Origin: Nymphaea colorata
Lineage: Eukaryota > Streptophyta > Magnoliopsida > Nymphaeales > Nymphaeaceae
Direction: 5' to 3'
Length of the DNA: 64,000 nt
Assembly (NCBI RefSeq): GCF_008831285.2
Contig: NC_045138.2
Coordinates: 14,520,571-14,584,570, forward strand
Both the position numbers and the translations under genes were made by a program. Every line of letters begins with the position of its first letter. Within the stretch, counting starts at the first letter, position 1. The notes under the pieces were generated by a model. That model made no database searches. It had not been told where the DNA came from and saw only the letters and a list, made by a program, of their open reading frames with translations. Shown piece after piece: positions 40,701 to 54,255 of this stretch.

Positions 40701-43687
40701 ATCACTAAAAATCATTTTAGAGAACCTCTGCTTGTAGCACAGTGCCGGCCTGGCTGCATTTGGCAAGGTAGAAATATCATCTCAAACTGAAATAGGAACG
40801 AAAATTCAAATTTTAATTTTCGTTATGTTTTGATAGTCTGAAATTTTGATTTTAGAATTGAAAATAATGTGCTTCATAAAACAGAAATTAAAATTTTAGA
40901 ATTGATGAACTAAAACCATCATGACATGTACCACTGAAAGAGATGAAAAAATTTTAATTCTAATTCCACTCCCATAAAGTATAATAACAATTCCCGAATT
41001 GTGATTCAAGAACAACTCTTTAATTCCAAAATGAAAATTCTTTGTTTTATAACATAATTTTCATTTCTTTAAAAATAAAAATTTTAATTTTAAAATTCTA
41101 GAATTCCAACCTCATCAAAATTCTAGAACATTACTGAAATGATATTGGGTCAACATGAATTTAGAAAGTGCTTTTTAAAAATGTGAAATTATCTTAAAAT
41201 AATTTAAGTTGATTTTAAAATAAGATATAAAATGTGCCAATAGGGCCCCATAAAATTATGGGGCTTGGCCTGCCAACTTGATGTCCCCCCCGTCCCCCAC
41301 GCGGCACTTTCTATCATGATCTGGCAACTTTCATGAATTAAAAACATGTTTTTGAAAAAGAAAGGAGCATGAATCTATTCATTGCACCTATAAAATTATT
41401 GGTCTACAAATTCTTTCAAAAATAATTCCTACTAGCTAAACATGACGCAATTGGCTTTCATAGGACCCCCCCTTCTCAAAATAAAAGAAACATGTAATTT
41501 TTAAAAATATTTATTTAATCTATATAAACATTTAAAAAAATTATAGTCAAATTTTTTTGAAATTATATTTTGGTCTGCATATTTGGTCATTTCTCTTTCT
41601 TTTTTTTCCCTATAACAAGTTAGACAAACACTTATTTTTAAACTCTTTAAATCTTGTCCTCTAACTGTGTTGATCTTAGTTATATTATACTTGTCAACTA
41701 AATGTCGACAAACTTGTCGACCTCCTATTGGTATGCAATCCATGAAAAGGGGAGCCGCAATCCGCATGACAATAATTTTTGTATCACGTATCTATCAAGA
41801 GAGTTGTTGATGGACCATCACCAATCACCATCTTCAAAATTACTGTTTGTATGGATGTGGAAAAGAAAAAGGGCGAAAAGACGGTAAAAGTTTTCTTAAG
41901 TATACCTTGAAAGGTGAAAATTTCTAGAGGAAGAAAATTACCTTGCTTTCGTTCCTACTTATTTTTAGCCTGAAAAAGTTCAAGTCTTACAGTAAGAAAA
42001 AATTTTCACCAACTTTTGGAGATACAAAGGGAACATTTTATTCTGGTAAACTTTGACCTTGTTTGGTCGATGATGCATAGCGAAACCAGTACTTCATTTT
42101 AGTATGACAGAAATGACTTCTCATGCATTTGCTTTCTATACTTCCTTTAGAAACAAGGCATGCTTGACGAGGGTTATCTCATATATATATAACATTTTGG
42201 AGATTTTCTTACGAAAAGAATGATGAGAAAGTAGCCGCATACATACACAAACCTTGAAAGTATAAAAGTTGAACAAAACATTAAGATTTATAAATATGAT
42301 AGACACTACATGTTTCAAGACTACGTCAAAATTATAAGAACAAGATTTTTCAAATAAATTATTTGTTCAAGTAAGGCCGTGAAAAATACATTCTTGTTAG
42401 AAGAAGCAGAAGATGGATGATCTTACCACTGTGAAGAAAATTTAGACCTATATAACAAATTAAATGTAGAGAGAAAGTGGTATCCAAACTGAGTTTTCAA
42501 AAAAGAAAAAAAAATACAAAAAAATTGTTTTGCCTCTCTGTAATCATCAATGCACTCATTAATTATATATATGCACCGTGGATAGGGTTGATGACAACGC
42601 GACAGTGACTTAAGCATCGAAGTCCTCAGCGCATTTCTTCCCAAAGTTGTGACCCAAATTTTTTGGGGGTTTAGTTTGATACGTGGCGCATGTCCGCGTC
42701 CTTAGATGGATTAGATTTTATGGGAACCGAAAAAGAGTTATTTGAATGGACCATATGAAGGTTTGATCATCTATAGATGATAAAACTATAAAAATGTTCT
42801 CTTATATCAAAATTTTGTAGTTCATAAAAAAAAATTAAGTTATAGTTTAGAGGGTGACGCTTTTGAATAAATGACTTGATAAAATTCATTCCCACACGAT
42901 ACCCAATTACCCAAGTCCATTTAACTCTTATATATATATATATATATATATTCATCTTTGATAGTGAAGGAAGATATAGTAAATGTCCCTTTACTGAAGC
43001 CCCAAGTATCTCTTTACAAGTCTCCATTAAATTATGAGGGCATTTGTTTTACTATCGATTTTTGATTAGTTCTTACATCTTAGATTCATGGATTTAAGGT
43101 TGGAATTCTTCTGCCTCTTTCCTTATGTTAACGTGAAAGTAATATCCAAATTATAGAGATCTTGAGAATCTTAGAAAGCACATCTTCAAGACTATAAAAC
43201 ACAAGCTAAACAATTTACTGATAATTCTTTCTTGATGTTTTTTCTTGCCAGGGCACGGTGGAATTCATGTGGTGTTGGCATTACCTTTTTAAAACAGATG
43301 ACAAGGTACGTGACCAGATCTGTTTGACATTGGCAAAATATATATGATATTGATATCCTAACCTCAGTTAAACCTCATGAAAGTTCAATCCCCAAGGCGT
43401 TTGAACTCTTCAAATCTCATAGTTAGGGCTTTGTTCGTTTTCTTCTTCTTCTTCTTCTCACATCTTGTAAGAGTATGGGACTGTGCGTAGTAGTGTCGGT
43501 AGCTACCATCCACGTGACGGCTAAGATGCGGTATTCCTTTTCAAAGACTATCACCACCACGTATTTAGCATGCCCAACTAATGCGCCACACAGTAGAGAT
43601 AGAAAGAGGAAGAGAGAGAGATAGACAGGAGGAAGCCCATCCCTCGACGTTCACCGCCGGGTCTTCCACTGACTCTTTCTTTCGGGC
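37743..43687. other. Gene-poor intergenic region
   Basis: The first few hundred bases are probably the transportin-1 3' UTR. The rest is AT-rich. It has a CT microsatellite (39986-40006), a 29-bp tandem duplication (40029-40086), a TA microsatellite (42929-42951) and a direct repeat of about 28 bp (ATATTTTCATTCCAAACTCTT core) near 39511 and 40371. I find no supported gene. Confidence 0.55.
40029..40086. repeat. 29-bp tandem duplication
   Basis: Two copies of a unit starting GACAAAGA and ending TTTTAATATCA, period 29 bp, one mismatch, directly after a CT microsatellite. Confidence 0.85.
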
Positions 43688-43696
43688 TATAAAAAG
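43688..43696 (+). promoter_or_regulatory. TATA box upstream of the orphan SDC-type first exon
   Basis: TATAAAAAG lies about 95 bp upstream of the ATG at 43791, followed by a CT/GA-rich leader. It suggests that the isolated exon still has a core promoter. Confidence 0.6.
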
Positions 43697-43790
43697 AGGC
43701 AAAACCCGACGATTTTCTATCACTTTACTCAGCAATAGAGATTCTTCTTCTTCTCTTCTTCTGCAGGTTGCAGTTTAGAGAGAGAGAGAA

Positions 43791-44034
43791 ATGGTGGGGA
43801 GTGTGGAAGTGTCTTCAGGATACGTAAAGAACGGGAGGAGGAAGAAGGAGGAGGCGGGTGTGGTGGTGGGTGGAGGTTTGGAGGGGAGGTGTGTGCGCAG
43901 GACGATGGGGAACTGCGTGGCGGTAAGGGAGCCGGATTCCGACGAGGAGGAGACGGGGGAGGGGGAGGCCAGGATGGCCGGCGTCCTCGCCAGGTACAGA
44001 GCCTCCCTCCTCGAGAGATCCAAGCACCATCTCG
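43791..44034 (+). pseudogene. Isolated first exon of a serine decarboxylase paralogue
   Basis: The frame starts MVGSVEVS and ends [21 protein letters not shown], matching the start and end of exon 1 in the two complete SDC genes downstream. The middle differs (EPDSDEEETGEGEA instead of [14 protein letters not shown]) and it is about 35 codons shorter. A GT donor (CTCG/GTAACG) follows in the same phase (+1) as SDC exon 1. No SDC exons 2-5 are found between here and 45.96 kb. It is therefore either a relic of a lost third gene, or an alternative first exon that could join SDC1 exon 2 at 48476. The open frame and TATA box keep the second option alive. PLP-domain residues are absent, so the exon alone has no enzyme function. 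Confidence 0.75.
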
Positions 44035-45958
44035 GTAACGATAAGACACACACTCTCTTCCTCTCCCTCCCTCCCTCTTTATAGTTTCTCAATTGATCTC
44101 CGCTTTTCTTTGACAACGGTATCGTCTTCGAATATGCTCTCCCAACAGCATCTTCGCATATTCTCTCTCTCTCTCATGTCTTTCTTTTTCAACAAGCAAG
44201 GTGCATCTTAGTATATATATATAATATATGCTACGCACTCTCTCTTTCTCTCCCTGGTCGCTTGGAAGCTTGCATTCAACATAAAGCATCATCTCGGCGT
44301 TTACCTCTTACGCACAGACACAGGTTGAATCCTTTGAGATGCCGATTGAAGCCCAAATCACGAATGGCGTCCAACCACAAGGTTGATTCTCTAGATAAAC
44401 TGAGTTCCTTTCAGTGAGATGCTGAGAACAAAGTGCTAGTCACGATAATTCTTCACCGTCTATCTATGCAAATGAATGACAGTTAAAGAAATTCTCCCCT
44501 CTCTCTCTCTCTCTCTACCATTGTGTCCACAATCCGCTAGGAGTTCTACTTAGTTCTTAAGGCCAGCTGCCGCACAGCTCTTCTGAATTTGTTTGCGCCT
44601 GAGTTCTCTGGTTGGAAGGTTACTTCTGCATTTCTGGTGTTTTCAGCCGACTGACCTCTTTGGTTGCATAATGTAATTTTGTTTCTTACACACATGCATA
44701 TACGCACAGCGTATGGCAACAGGTTAAACTTGTATGGTCAAGTCTTTCATCCCAACAGTAGTTTCTCTGTCACCAAGAAAAAATTAAGAGAAAAAATGCC
44801 AATTCTGCACATCACGCTGCTACTCTTTAAAGATACAGCTGATTTTAACCAAAAAGATGCATATCATAAATTTATGCGTCATGCTTCTTATGCTGTTACA
44901 ACTACAGCTGATGCTTTGGTTCCTACCACATGATTTGGGCCATCCTGTTCTTAGACCTATCTATCATATAATCCTTGAGGCCCGACTCTCCTCTCCCTTG
45001 AAGACTACACATATGGGGCTCTGTTTTTACCTCATTATGTATCCTTTGTCTTGCACCCCACTACCTCTCTCTCTCTAGACCTCTCTCTCAGAAGAAGAAC
45101 AAAACTGGGAATTAGGAAGAGGATTTTGGAAATCTGATCAGTCACCAGATTTTCTGTTTCTTAATGGCAACAACCAACCGCGTCCAACAAGATCCAAAGC
45201 GAAGCTAGGAAAATTATGCATAGAATTATCAGTTGATGCTGTTATGTGTATGTGTTTCTGCGTATGGATATCCTTTTGGGTCATCAAGTTTTCTGTTTCT
45301 CGAGGGCAACAACCACCAGCGTATTTTTAGTGACGCAATGTAAAACGTCTGAAAAAACTCGAATAAGCGTCGTAAAAGTTTTTCTGATGTCATGTGCGAA
45401 CGTGAGTCTAAATTATGTCGGTGAACCATTCTTGGCTCTACCAAGAGCAGGTTTGAGTGCACTTTCTTTTTTTTTTTTTTAAATTTTAGCTCGCACGAGA
45501 ATGAAACTCATGAAAATTGATGGTTATTATTGATTGAAGGATATTGTGTGTTCGACGCCAAAGCTGACTGCAAAGGACAGAACTTCCTTATCCTTTTTAG
45601 AAGAACATGAAAAAGAAAAAATTATGTGCTGGCTTGTCATGGGCCAAGCAATCCCGTCGGTATTCTTTGTCGCCATTGACTAATGTGGCGATTGCCGTTT
45701 GTCCCCACTGGGAACAATACTTTTCCAGCCTTTTGTTGTCCCATCCTTGACCTGCAAGATAACAAAAGAAAATCCAACTAGTACAACATCTTTTTTTATT
45801 TTTTATTTAAAAAAAAATATAGAAAGGATCGATTGCTGATTCTGTATCTTTTGAGAGATTTTTTTAAAACCTGCTTGGCTATGTAAGCAAAATAAAAAGA
45901 CAGAGTATAAGTCCAATTCTTTCAAAGTTGAAGAGATTGAGAGTGAAAGGAAAAAGTG
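44035..45958. other. Intergenic region after the orphan exon
   Basis: CT-rich just after the donor site, then AT-rich. A short direct duplication (TTTTCTGTTTCT and GGCAACAACCA blocks) occurs near 45152 and 45286. Neither SDC exons nor another gene are seen. Confidence 0.5.
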
Positions 45959-47123
45959 TGACATCATTTCCTTTCTCTTTCATTTCAGCTTAATCCATCC
46001 ACGTTTCTTTACCAGGTCTACTCTCCAACCTGATATTATTATTATTTTTTTTTAATTTTCAGTAGTGTATCAGCAGCATGTACGGGTGATATGGCAAGCA
46101 GTTTTTAAAGGAAGGAATGCATTTTTTTGCCATAACAAAGTCAAGTTTGATTGAGAAAGCCATAAGATCAAACTCATGATAAATTATTTTTAGAAGGATA
46201 TTCTGTATTTTCAGACTGTTTGGGTGACATCAAAAGTAGGCTCAAGTTTTGGGCATGTTGCACACACATAAGCCAAGCCAGGATCAAAATTCATTAAGAC
46301 AAGCCGTCATCCAATCTCCTTTTAAGAGTCTCTTGGCTAGAGACAATTTTTTTTTTTGAGATTTGATGCAATCAAACACGACTTGCAATGTTTTAGATGG
46401 AAGGGGAGTAATGATATCAAATATAGAAAATGAAAAAAATTAAGAGATTAATGCTTGAGAAGAAAAGGAAAAGAAAGAAAATTAAATAACATAAAAGCTT
46501 GTTTATATAATAAATAAAATAAAGAAACTATGAAATACCATGTTCATTTTCTTTTCTTTTTTTTCAAAATTTTAAAAGGATTGGAGATACATTCATGTAT
46601 TATTTTCTTTATTTCGTTACTTCGTATCTTATCCAAGCAAAATTAAAAATTCTCCTTTCTCATTATTTCATTTTACTTTCTATATTATCCAAGCATATAT
46701 AATCTGGTACTTTTTTTTGACACGAGTTTCGACATCAACCGGATCTATATCCAAAACGGAACGATGACTTAAAATCCAGAGTATGAGGGCAATCGAGTCA
46801 TTGTGGTCAGACAGGGTCACTCACGTCACGTGTCTGAATCAAACGTCAGACTGCCCATCTTTTTATCTACATCGCCTTTCTGTCGGGAGATCGGAGAGAT
46901 CGCTCAAATCGGACGGTCAGAAATCGCGGGAATCTTCGTCCCGCGCCCTAAAGAAGGGAACGGGAACCCGACCGATCCTTCCCTCTTTCCCCGTTTCTTC
47001 GAGGAGACCTCCGGAATTTTTGCTCCGGTAGGCTTTTCCGACACGCTTCCTGGGATTCTCAGGTATAGGAAATCGTAGCATCCTGGTTTAACCGGGTCTT
47101 GTTTCGCTTCGGATTGAGGAGCT

Positions 47124-49918
47124 ATGGTTGGGAGCGTCGAAGTTTCCCCAGTTGAAGCGAACGATCGGGCGAAGGCTACCGTCGATGACGTCGAGCCGTT
47201 GCCGGTGGAGTTTTACCCGTTGGAGACCTCAGATCCAGCCGATTTAGGGACGACAAATGGTGTGGGAAGCGTGGGTGGGAAGGCGGAAGGGCCGCGTGCT
47301 GGAGATGGTCGGAAGAGGGAGATCGTCTTGGGGAGGAACGTCCATACGATGAGTCTGGAAGTGACGGAGCCCGAAGCAGACGATGAGGTCACGGGAGATC
47401 GGGAGGCCTATATGGCGGGGGTCTTGGCTAGATATAGAAAATCTCTCATTGAGAGGACGAGGAATCATCTCGGTATATTCCCTGTTTTCTTTCCATGTCT
47501 TCATGTTGAACATTTTTTTTTCCTTCTGTTGTTTTTCCAATTCTCTTCATTTTTGTGGCCGTGATCGTTGCGTGAAAAAATTGGCACACACGGCTTACCG
47601 CGGTCGTGATTGCTATAGTAACATGAACAGGAATGTCAATCTTGTGCACGAAGAGTCCTAGTTTATGTGCCGATTTGGTTGTGACTCTGGGCACTGCATT
47701 TGTGTAATTCCAATTTTTGAATGGTGGCTACGTTTCGATCCTTTTCTGTGATTGCCTATTATGGAATTTGGGCAGCCCTTTTTTGTGTATTTTTCTGAGT
47801 TGATATATTCTGCGTGAACGCTGTCCTTGATGTATAGTGTTACTATCGTGATTATCTTTCTGAATTCGTGAACTGATTTGTCTAAAATGAATTCGCGGTC
47901 TTAGTGTGCCTCAGATCTTCATGGCAGAATGCCTTTTTGTTGGAACTCGAGATTTTGCTTGTCTGGCGTTGTTTATAATTTTTCGAACCTTTTATATTCA
48001 AAGTGGTCTATGAGAAGAAAGTTTATTCTTGTTTGTTATACATAGCGCTAGTCATGATATATGGGTGGTACTGTATAGCTTAAGGTGGAAATTTTTTTAT
48101 TTCTACGGCCACCATAGATGAGCAAATCCTTCCCCACGTAAGCTGCATGCGTACTGACTTGCGTAAGTCAAATTTTTTTATTTGTTGTTAATTGCATCAT
48201 ATTCCAAATGATGCTCAAGTGCCTCGCCATTCTATAAAGTCGTCAATGATGTTATTATATCCAAATATATTCTAAACACATAATTATTTTTTTACTAATA
48301 TACTAAAGTGCTGCGGCCATTCTCAACAGGGCTGGCACTTGATTTTTTTCCTGTAAATGTGGGACCAGTGTGGGCTACACGATTTAATTTAGTTCTCAAT
48401 TTTCCTCGTTACGTCTATTCGCCCATTTGAGTATTCTCCGCATTTTTTAAGCTATGCTTTTCTTCCTTGTTGCAGGCTATCCATATAATCTCGATTTCGA
48501 TTATGGGGCGCTGGGACAGCTGCAGCATTTCTCTATTAACAATCTTGGAGATCCTTTCATAGAGAGCAACTATGGTGTCCATTCAAGACAATTTGAAGTT
48601 GGAGTTTTGGACTGGTTTGCACGTCTTTGGGAACTGGAAAAGAATGAATACTGGGGGTACATAACGAATTGTGGTACTGAAGGAAACCTTCATGGCATTC
48701 TTGTTGGGTAAGAAGAACTGACTCGGAAGTTTCTTATTGTTATCTCCGGCATTTCTTCATTAGAAAGACAAGCAAGCATATCTTGACAGTTTCAACAGTC
48801 GATGGTTCTGACCTCCACTTGGTTCTGCAGGAGGGAAGTGTTCCCTGATGGAATTTTGTATGCCTCGAGAGAATCCCATTACTCCGTCTTCAAGGCAGCA
48901 AGAATGTACAGAATGGGTTGCATAAAAGTCAACACTCTAACCTCTGGCGAGATTGACTGTGCAGACTTCCGAACGAAGCTCCTCCAGAACAAGGACAAGC
49001 CAGCCATCATCAACGTAAACATTGGTAAGTACAAAACCATCCCTGTTCATCTTGCATTATTTGACTCAGGTTCTTTCTCACACAATGTTGGTTTAACGCA
49101 ATGCAGGAACCACGGTTAAGGGAGCTGTTGATGATCTTGATCTGGTTATAAAAACACTCGAAGAAACTGGTTTTGGTCGCGATCGATTCTACATCCATTG
49201 CGATGGTGCATTGTTTGGACTCATGATGCCCTTCGTGAAGCGAGTATGTAGAGCTAACAGATTTCTCTTGCCGTTACGATGTTACAACGGAAGCTTTAAC
49301 ATATTCCTTTGTGCTGCGGTTAGTTCATGTGGTTTCTTCTCTTGTTAACAGGCACCGAAGGTTTCCTTCAAAAAGCCAATTGGAAGTGTGAGCGTTTCTG
49401 GGCACAAGTTTGTTGGTTGCCCAATGCCTTGTGGTGTTCAGATAACAAGACTCGAGCACATCAATACGCTATCAAGGAACGTTGAGTATCTGGCTTCAAG
49501 GGATGCTACCATCATGGGCAGCCGAAATGGTCATGCTCCAATCTTCCTGTGGTACACACTCAACCGCAAAGGCTACAAAGGGTTCCAAAAGGAGGTGCAG
49601 AAGTGCCTCAGGAACGCGCATTACCTTAAAGACCGTTTGCACGCGGCTGGCATCGGCGCCATGCTTAATGAACTGAGCAGCACCGTGGTGTTTGAGCGCC
49701 CGCATGATGAAGAGTTCATTCGCAAGTGGCAGCTAGCGTGCCAAGGGAATATAGCTCATGTTGTTGTCATGCCTAATATCGATATAGAGAAGCTTGATAA
49801 CTTCACGAACGAGCTAATCGAGAAACGGGAGATCTGGTTCCAGGATGGAAAGGCACAAGCTCCATGCATTGCAGAAGAGATTGGCGAGGAGAGCTGTATG
49901 TGTACTCGTCACAAGTGA
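47124..49918 (+). CDS. SDC: Serine decarboxylase (PLP-dependent group II decarboxylase), copy 1
   Basis: Five exons give 492 aa: 47124-47472, 48476-48707, 48831-49024, 49107-49243, 49352-49918 (TGA). Introns are GT-AG with matching phases. The enzyme turns L-serine into ethanolamine and CO2, the entry to phosphatidylethanolamine and choline synthesis in plants; the family is cytosolic. An Ala/Gly/Glu-rich N-terminal extension is followed by the conserved body: [59 protein letters not shown] and [28 protein letters not shown] has Asp291 for the PLP ring nitrogen, and SVSGHKFVG has Lys323 as the Schiff-base lysine. GSRNGHAP (Asn363) and the C-terminal RHK are as in known plant SDCs. Length is close to the Arabidopsis enzyme. 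I see no disabling change. The 5' flank differs from that of copy 2. Confidence 0.96.
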
Positions 49919-51370
49919 TCTGGTTCTCCTCTCGGCCAGATGGGAGAGTAGGTTGCAGCTTTTTTTTGTCTTCTGAAAGCAATGTCCGTATATCAGTATT
50001 GTTTTGATTTTCCTTCATGTTTCCAGTTGCAAAATATGATTTAGCATTTGGTGCCTGATTTGTTCTCAACGCTTCTATGAAGCGATGCGTCTAAATAGTA
50101 TCTTCTTAGTTTTTGGCCAGTCTTCTTCGTCTTCATCATTGGCTGCAATCGATATGGTTGAGGACAATGTGTTTTAGTTTTAGAGCGTCTCTGCTGAATG
50201 ATTATAGACGTTGCAATAGGCTAAGAGGTCTTTAGGCTCTCTTTATCCTGGCAACCTACACTAGGGAACAGGAGAGCCATTCAATGTTCAATTTAGAGCT
50301 CGTTCTGGTTCATCTACACCAAACTTTGGTAAGTCCCACGCAAACCATTAGTTTAGTGTTTGGCGACCATGCAGATACCTTTACGTACATCCTATGGTAT
50401 TTTTTATTTTTTTTGATTTTTTTTCATCCCGAGCAAAAGTTGAAGGACCCTCGCGTTAGATTAAATAGTGTAATATTGCTGCCCATAGCACCTGCTGTGC
50501 CCGTCTAAACTCAATATAGAAATAAAGTGCAGCTAAAGTCGTCCATTGTCATACTATATCCATGTAAAACACTAATGACCATACATCTATTCAGATGGCA
50601 TATCATCATATCAGCAGGGTAACAAGCCTATCAGGGGCATATGTGTGGTCCTTGATGCATGTTGTATCAACTATCAAACGCCAGGCGACCTAGACCAGGA
50701 TACTTTAAGGAAAAATGGACACCAGATAAACAAAACATCTTAATTATTGAGCACGATATGAATCGCCATCAAATCAGATGCAACCCCTTCAAGTCAACGA
50801 TGAATATAGCTTATCCAGTTGAACAAAAGTGTGAAGCTGCATTTACTCCGCAGCACAAGGAGACTCAGACATTACAACACCAGAGAGAGATAGACACAGT
50901 CTTCTTGCAACAATCATATTGAATATTCTTCAGTTTCCCACACTATTTTATGACTCAAAATACATTAAAATAAGAATCAACATATTGCTCCAACCAGTTC
51001 AACAAATAATCACATCGACAAGCCATACCAAAGTATTACCCTAAAATGACTCACTCGAAGTTGGCCAAATTCCAATGCCAAGGCAAGCTTCAACGTTGCA
51101 ACTGAAGACATAGATATGCTTGGCTATGAGGTCTGAATTATCTGTCGTATGTAAGATGATGAACTCGTCTTAATCACAGAGGTCAGACACCACACACTAG
51201 AAAGCAGTCCCCTTGTTGGGCCTGGGAGCCTTAATGCATAACTTAGATATCACTGACAATACATGCTTACATAGTCTGCTTCACATATATATACAGTAAG
51301 AACGGTTAGCTCTCTCAAAAGGACCAATTTCTCCTCTTCAACAATATGAGCATGAACAAACTGAACGGCC
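49919..51370. other. Convergent intergenic spacer, unit 1
   Basis: Lies between the 3' ends of SDC1 (+) and the bZIP fragment (-). It is collinear with 57006-58365 except for a private block near 50.34-50.51 kb. It contains the SDC 3' UTR; no gene is seen. Confidence 0.6.
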
Positions 51371-53589
51371 CTATTTTAGATCATATCGGTTACCAGATGC
51401 ATTGACGAAATCCATGGAGTTTTGCTGAGAATGATCTACAAGAGGCTGTCCATTTGGAATTTGTGGAGACATTTGGGGTTGTTGAATCTGTGTGCCGCCA
51501 AAATGATGCAACTGCTGGTGGTTGGGAAGGAAGAACGATGTATTTGGCTGAGGCAGACTTCTGTTGAAAGCATTCCCATTGACAGATGGGACTTCTCCTG
51601 TTACTATGTTTAGTCGCTGCAGCTCTTCCCTTAATGCTTCATTCAAGGCTATTAAAAACAGCAGGATGTTAAAACAAAAGTACGCAATGAGCTGAACTAA
51701 AGAAAATTGCTTCAGGGTTGCTCAAAAGAAAAAGAATCAAAATCAAAAGTGTGTGATAGGCTGTCAGAAATAGGATGTATGAACTGAACACTCTGTATCC
51801 CGTTTTAAAGGTACACTGTTCAGGGTGGCCAATAGAGACCAACAGCTTCGCATTTAATCACCATCAATGACTTACCCAAGCAATCATCCACAACATCAAA
51901 TTACTATTTTGAAGACAATACTTTATAAATCTGATTTCTGAGTACACTTCAAACACAATAACATTCAGAATAATGAACGATTTCTTGCATCTATGGGAAG
52001 AAGAAAAAAGCATACACTTTTAGTCCATGGCCTGGATGAATTCATCATTCAGGCTTTTCAATATGCAACCACATCATAAATGAGATGTAGAGGACCATAT
52101 TCCATATTGGCAATAAGCATCATTATTCTTTCTCAATTCAAGTGTGCCATTTGGTCCACTTTTGTCCTGTGAGCCAGAGTTAATCCTAGCACCTATAAAT
52201 ATCAAGAAACAAATAGTAGGGTAAATTTTGCAGTGCCCCTCTCTGTGTCCGAAAATTACAGTTTAAACTTCAAACACTGTGACCACCGTTTGTTCACTGC
52301 TCCATGTCAATAACCATCCAAAAACTAGGCAGTTTTCCACTTCATTACAATACGTCAATCGAAATGAAATAACTTAACATGCCCCATTTGGCTGGAGTAC
52401 ATTCAGCTCTTTGATCAGTTTTTATCCAAAGCCAAATAAATGGACATGGCCCATTTGACAGGAGGGGCATACATGACATACTAGGTCACTGACTTAAGGA
52501 GACAACCTGCCACGTCACTGATTCAAGTTCAGTCTCTCAAACAATATCATCGAATCAAATAATTTGAGATGCACTTTCCTTCTAGGTCACTGATTTAAGA
52601 ACCCGAAAAAAAAGGGAAAAACAAGATACCTCCATAAGATTGTTGAGATTTATCTCTTTGGAGACATCCAGTGAAATAGAAGTAACTTCCCAAATCTGAC
52701 ATACTTCATGTAGATATACAATCTAGCTGAATTATAGCAGTGCAACGGTTGTAGATAAATATAGATAGTTTTTATCACATGCTTCTATAGCAGAGAGGAT
52801 GTCTTAAATAACCCTACGAGTTCAGCTGGAAGAACATCTCCGAAATGTCATTGCATTCAGCATCTGTACTTTTCTCATAAATAAATTGCACAGCGAATAA
52901 CAGTAATATAGAAAACCCAATGAATGTTAAAAGGTTGACAGGAGAAGATAATGCTGACCCTTTGAGAATGATGTAAAACATTATCTAGTGACTACCCCTG
53001 GAACTATAAGAACAATTTCATAGTATACTCTGCTGCAATTGAGTGACTAACAACGAAAAACAAACAACATACAACAGAACCTAGTGTATGCCAGCATCAT
53101 ACTCACAAAGTAATGAATACCCCAAGGCATTGGATCCTCAGAGAATGAGGAGAAATACAAAGTCCCTTCATCCACAAAAAGACACCATGCAATCACCTGT
53201 TCAAGTAATTCATGGAGGAATGTCCTTTTCCACCCATTAGAAAAAACCAAAACTGCCCTGGCTTACTTTAGAAACACTAATTGCAAGCGTCACCAAATGT
53301 TGCATAGAACTGCAATTTTACATTTTGCATGGAAATTGCAAGACTTAAATCATTTTCTGAAGCAGTGAGAGGAAAAATCCCTTCTCCTCCTACTATGCTT
53401 GCTTTATCTCTTCTCCAATGCCAAAAATTAGCTTAACCTTTAAAAACCAGACAACAGAATCATAAATAAACTGCAGTTGCAAAAGCATCATAATGCAAAT
53501 TTACCATCACGAAGATGTGTTTGTTGCTCCATAGCCTGCAGCCTTAACTTGAGTTCCTTGTTTTCTGCAGTCAGGCCAGTAGTGTCCCT
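51371..53589 (-). pseudogene. Truncated 3' copy of the bZIP gene (exons 3 and 4 only)
   Basis: Exon 3 equivalent 53505-53589 (RDTTGLTAENKELKLRLQAM) and exon 4 equivalent 51371-51648 (LNEALREELQRL to the stop) match the complete gene at 58366-63723. The reading frame is still open and splice sites are kept. The first two exons, with the start codon, acidic and Ser-rich N-terminus and the DNA-binding basic region, are missing because the duplication junction falls at about 53590. Exon 4 differs at several residues (for example GEVPSVNG against GEIPPVNG, QPLVDHS against QPLGDHS). By chance the base pair left of exon 3 is still AG (GTCAG). If transcribed, it could yield only part of a leucine zipper plus the Gln/Asn-rich tail. 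Confidence 0.9.
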
Positions 53590-54119
53590 CTGACTTCATT
53601 TCCTTTCCCTATCATTCCCTTTGAGTTCGGGGTTTCTCTGAACTAAAATGACCTAACTGGTTCAATATCCCATTACCAGGTCTAGTCTCCAACCTTCTTT
53701 TTTTTTTTAAAAAAAAAAATTCAGTTGTGTTGGATAGGTAGTGTACCAGCATGTACGGGTGAATGTGGCAAGCAGTTTCTGAAGGAAGGAATGCCCGATT
53801 TGGGGTTCACTTTTTTGCCAGAAGAAAGAAAGCCATCAAACTCAAGTTTTCATCATATGATTGAGAAAGCCATCAAACTCATGATAAAATATTTTTAGGA
53901 GGACATTCCAAAACGTTTGTATTTCCAGTGTGTTTGGGTGACATCAAAAGTAGGTTTGAGGAAAGCTCAGTTTCGACAAAATTTCGCGAGAGCAAAACTT
54001 AACCCCTTATTAAAAAAACATGGTTTTTGGTATTGGGCATGTTGTACACACATAAACCAGGATCGAACCGACCATATACCCTGTCAATATCGAACGCATT
54101 AGTGGTTCAGCAGTAAGGG

Positions 54120-54255
54120 TAGGAGAAGCCACCCCAACCCTCAAGAATTCTGAAAGGGGTTATGCCACCCATGACAGGGGGGCGGGGAAGACTTCTGCAA
54201 CGGGTTATGCCAACCATGACTTATGAGGGAAGTGGCATCCGTTATAAACTTAGTC
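54120..54255. repeat. Private sequence of the SDC2 promoter with a short direct repeat
   Basis: GGGGTTATGCCACCCATGAC and CGGGTTATGCCAACCATGAC occur about 41 bp apart. The stretch has no counterpart in front of SDC1. Homology to unit 1 resumes at CGGGAACCCGACCGATCC (about 54258, equal to about 46960). Confidence 0.7.

Larger units (their letters stand above)
45959..53590. repeat. Segmental tandem duplication, unit 1 (about 7.63 kb)
   Basis: Collinear with 53591-60678. It holds SDC1 and exons 3-4 of the bZIP gene. The left edge reads TGACATCATTTCCTTT; the junction at 53591 reads TGACTTCATTTCCTTT, the start of unit 2. Compared with unit 2, it has about 660 bp of private sequence before SDC1 (46.30-46.97 kb) and a private block near 50.34-50.51 kb. 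Confidence 0.92.

Noticed and set aside
47244-47694. Antisense open frames over SDC exon 1 and its intron
   Set aside because: Shadows of the GC-rich exon; the sense frame matches known serine decarboxylases.
49388-49918. Continuous open frame that could be taken for a separate short gene starting [10 protein letters not shown]
   Set aside because: It is the in-frame part of SDC1 exon 5; the true exon starts at 49352 after an AG acceptor. The same applies to 56475-57005 in SDC2.
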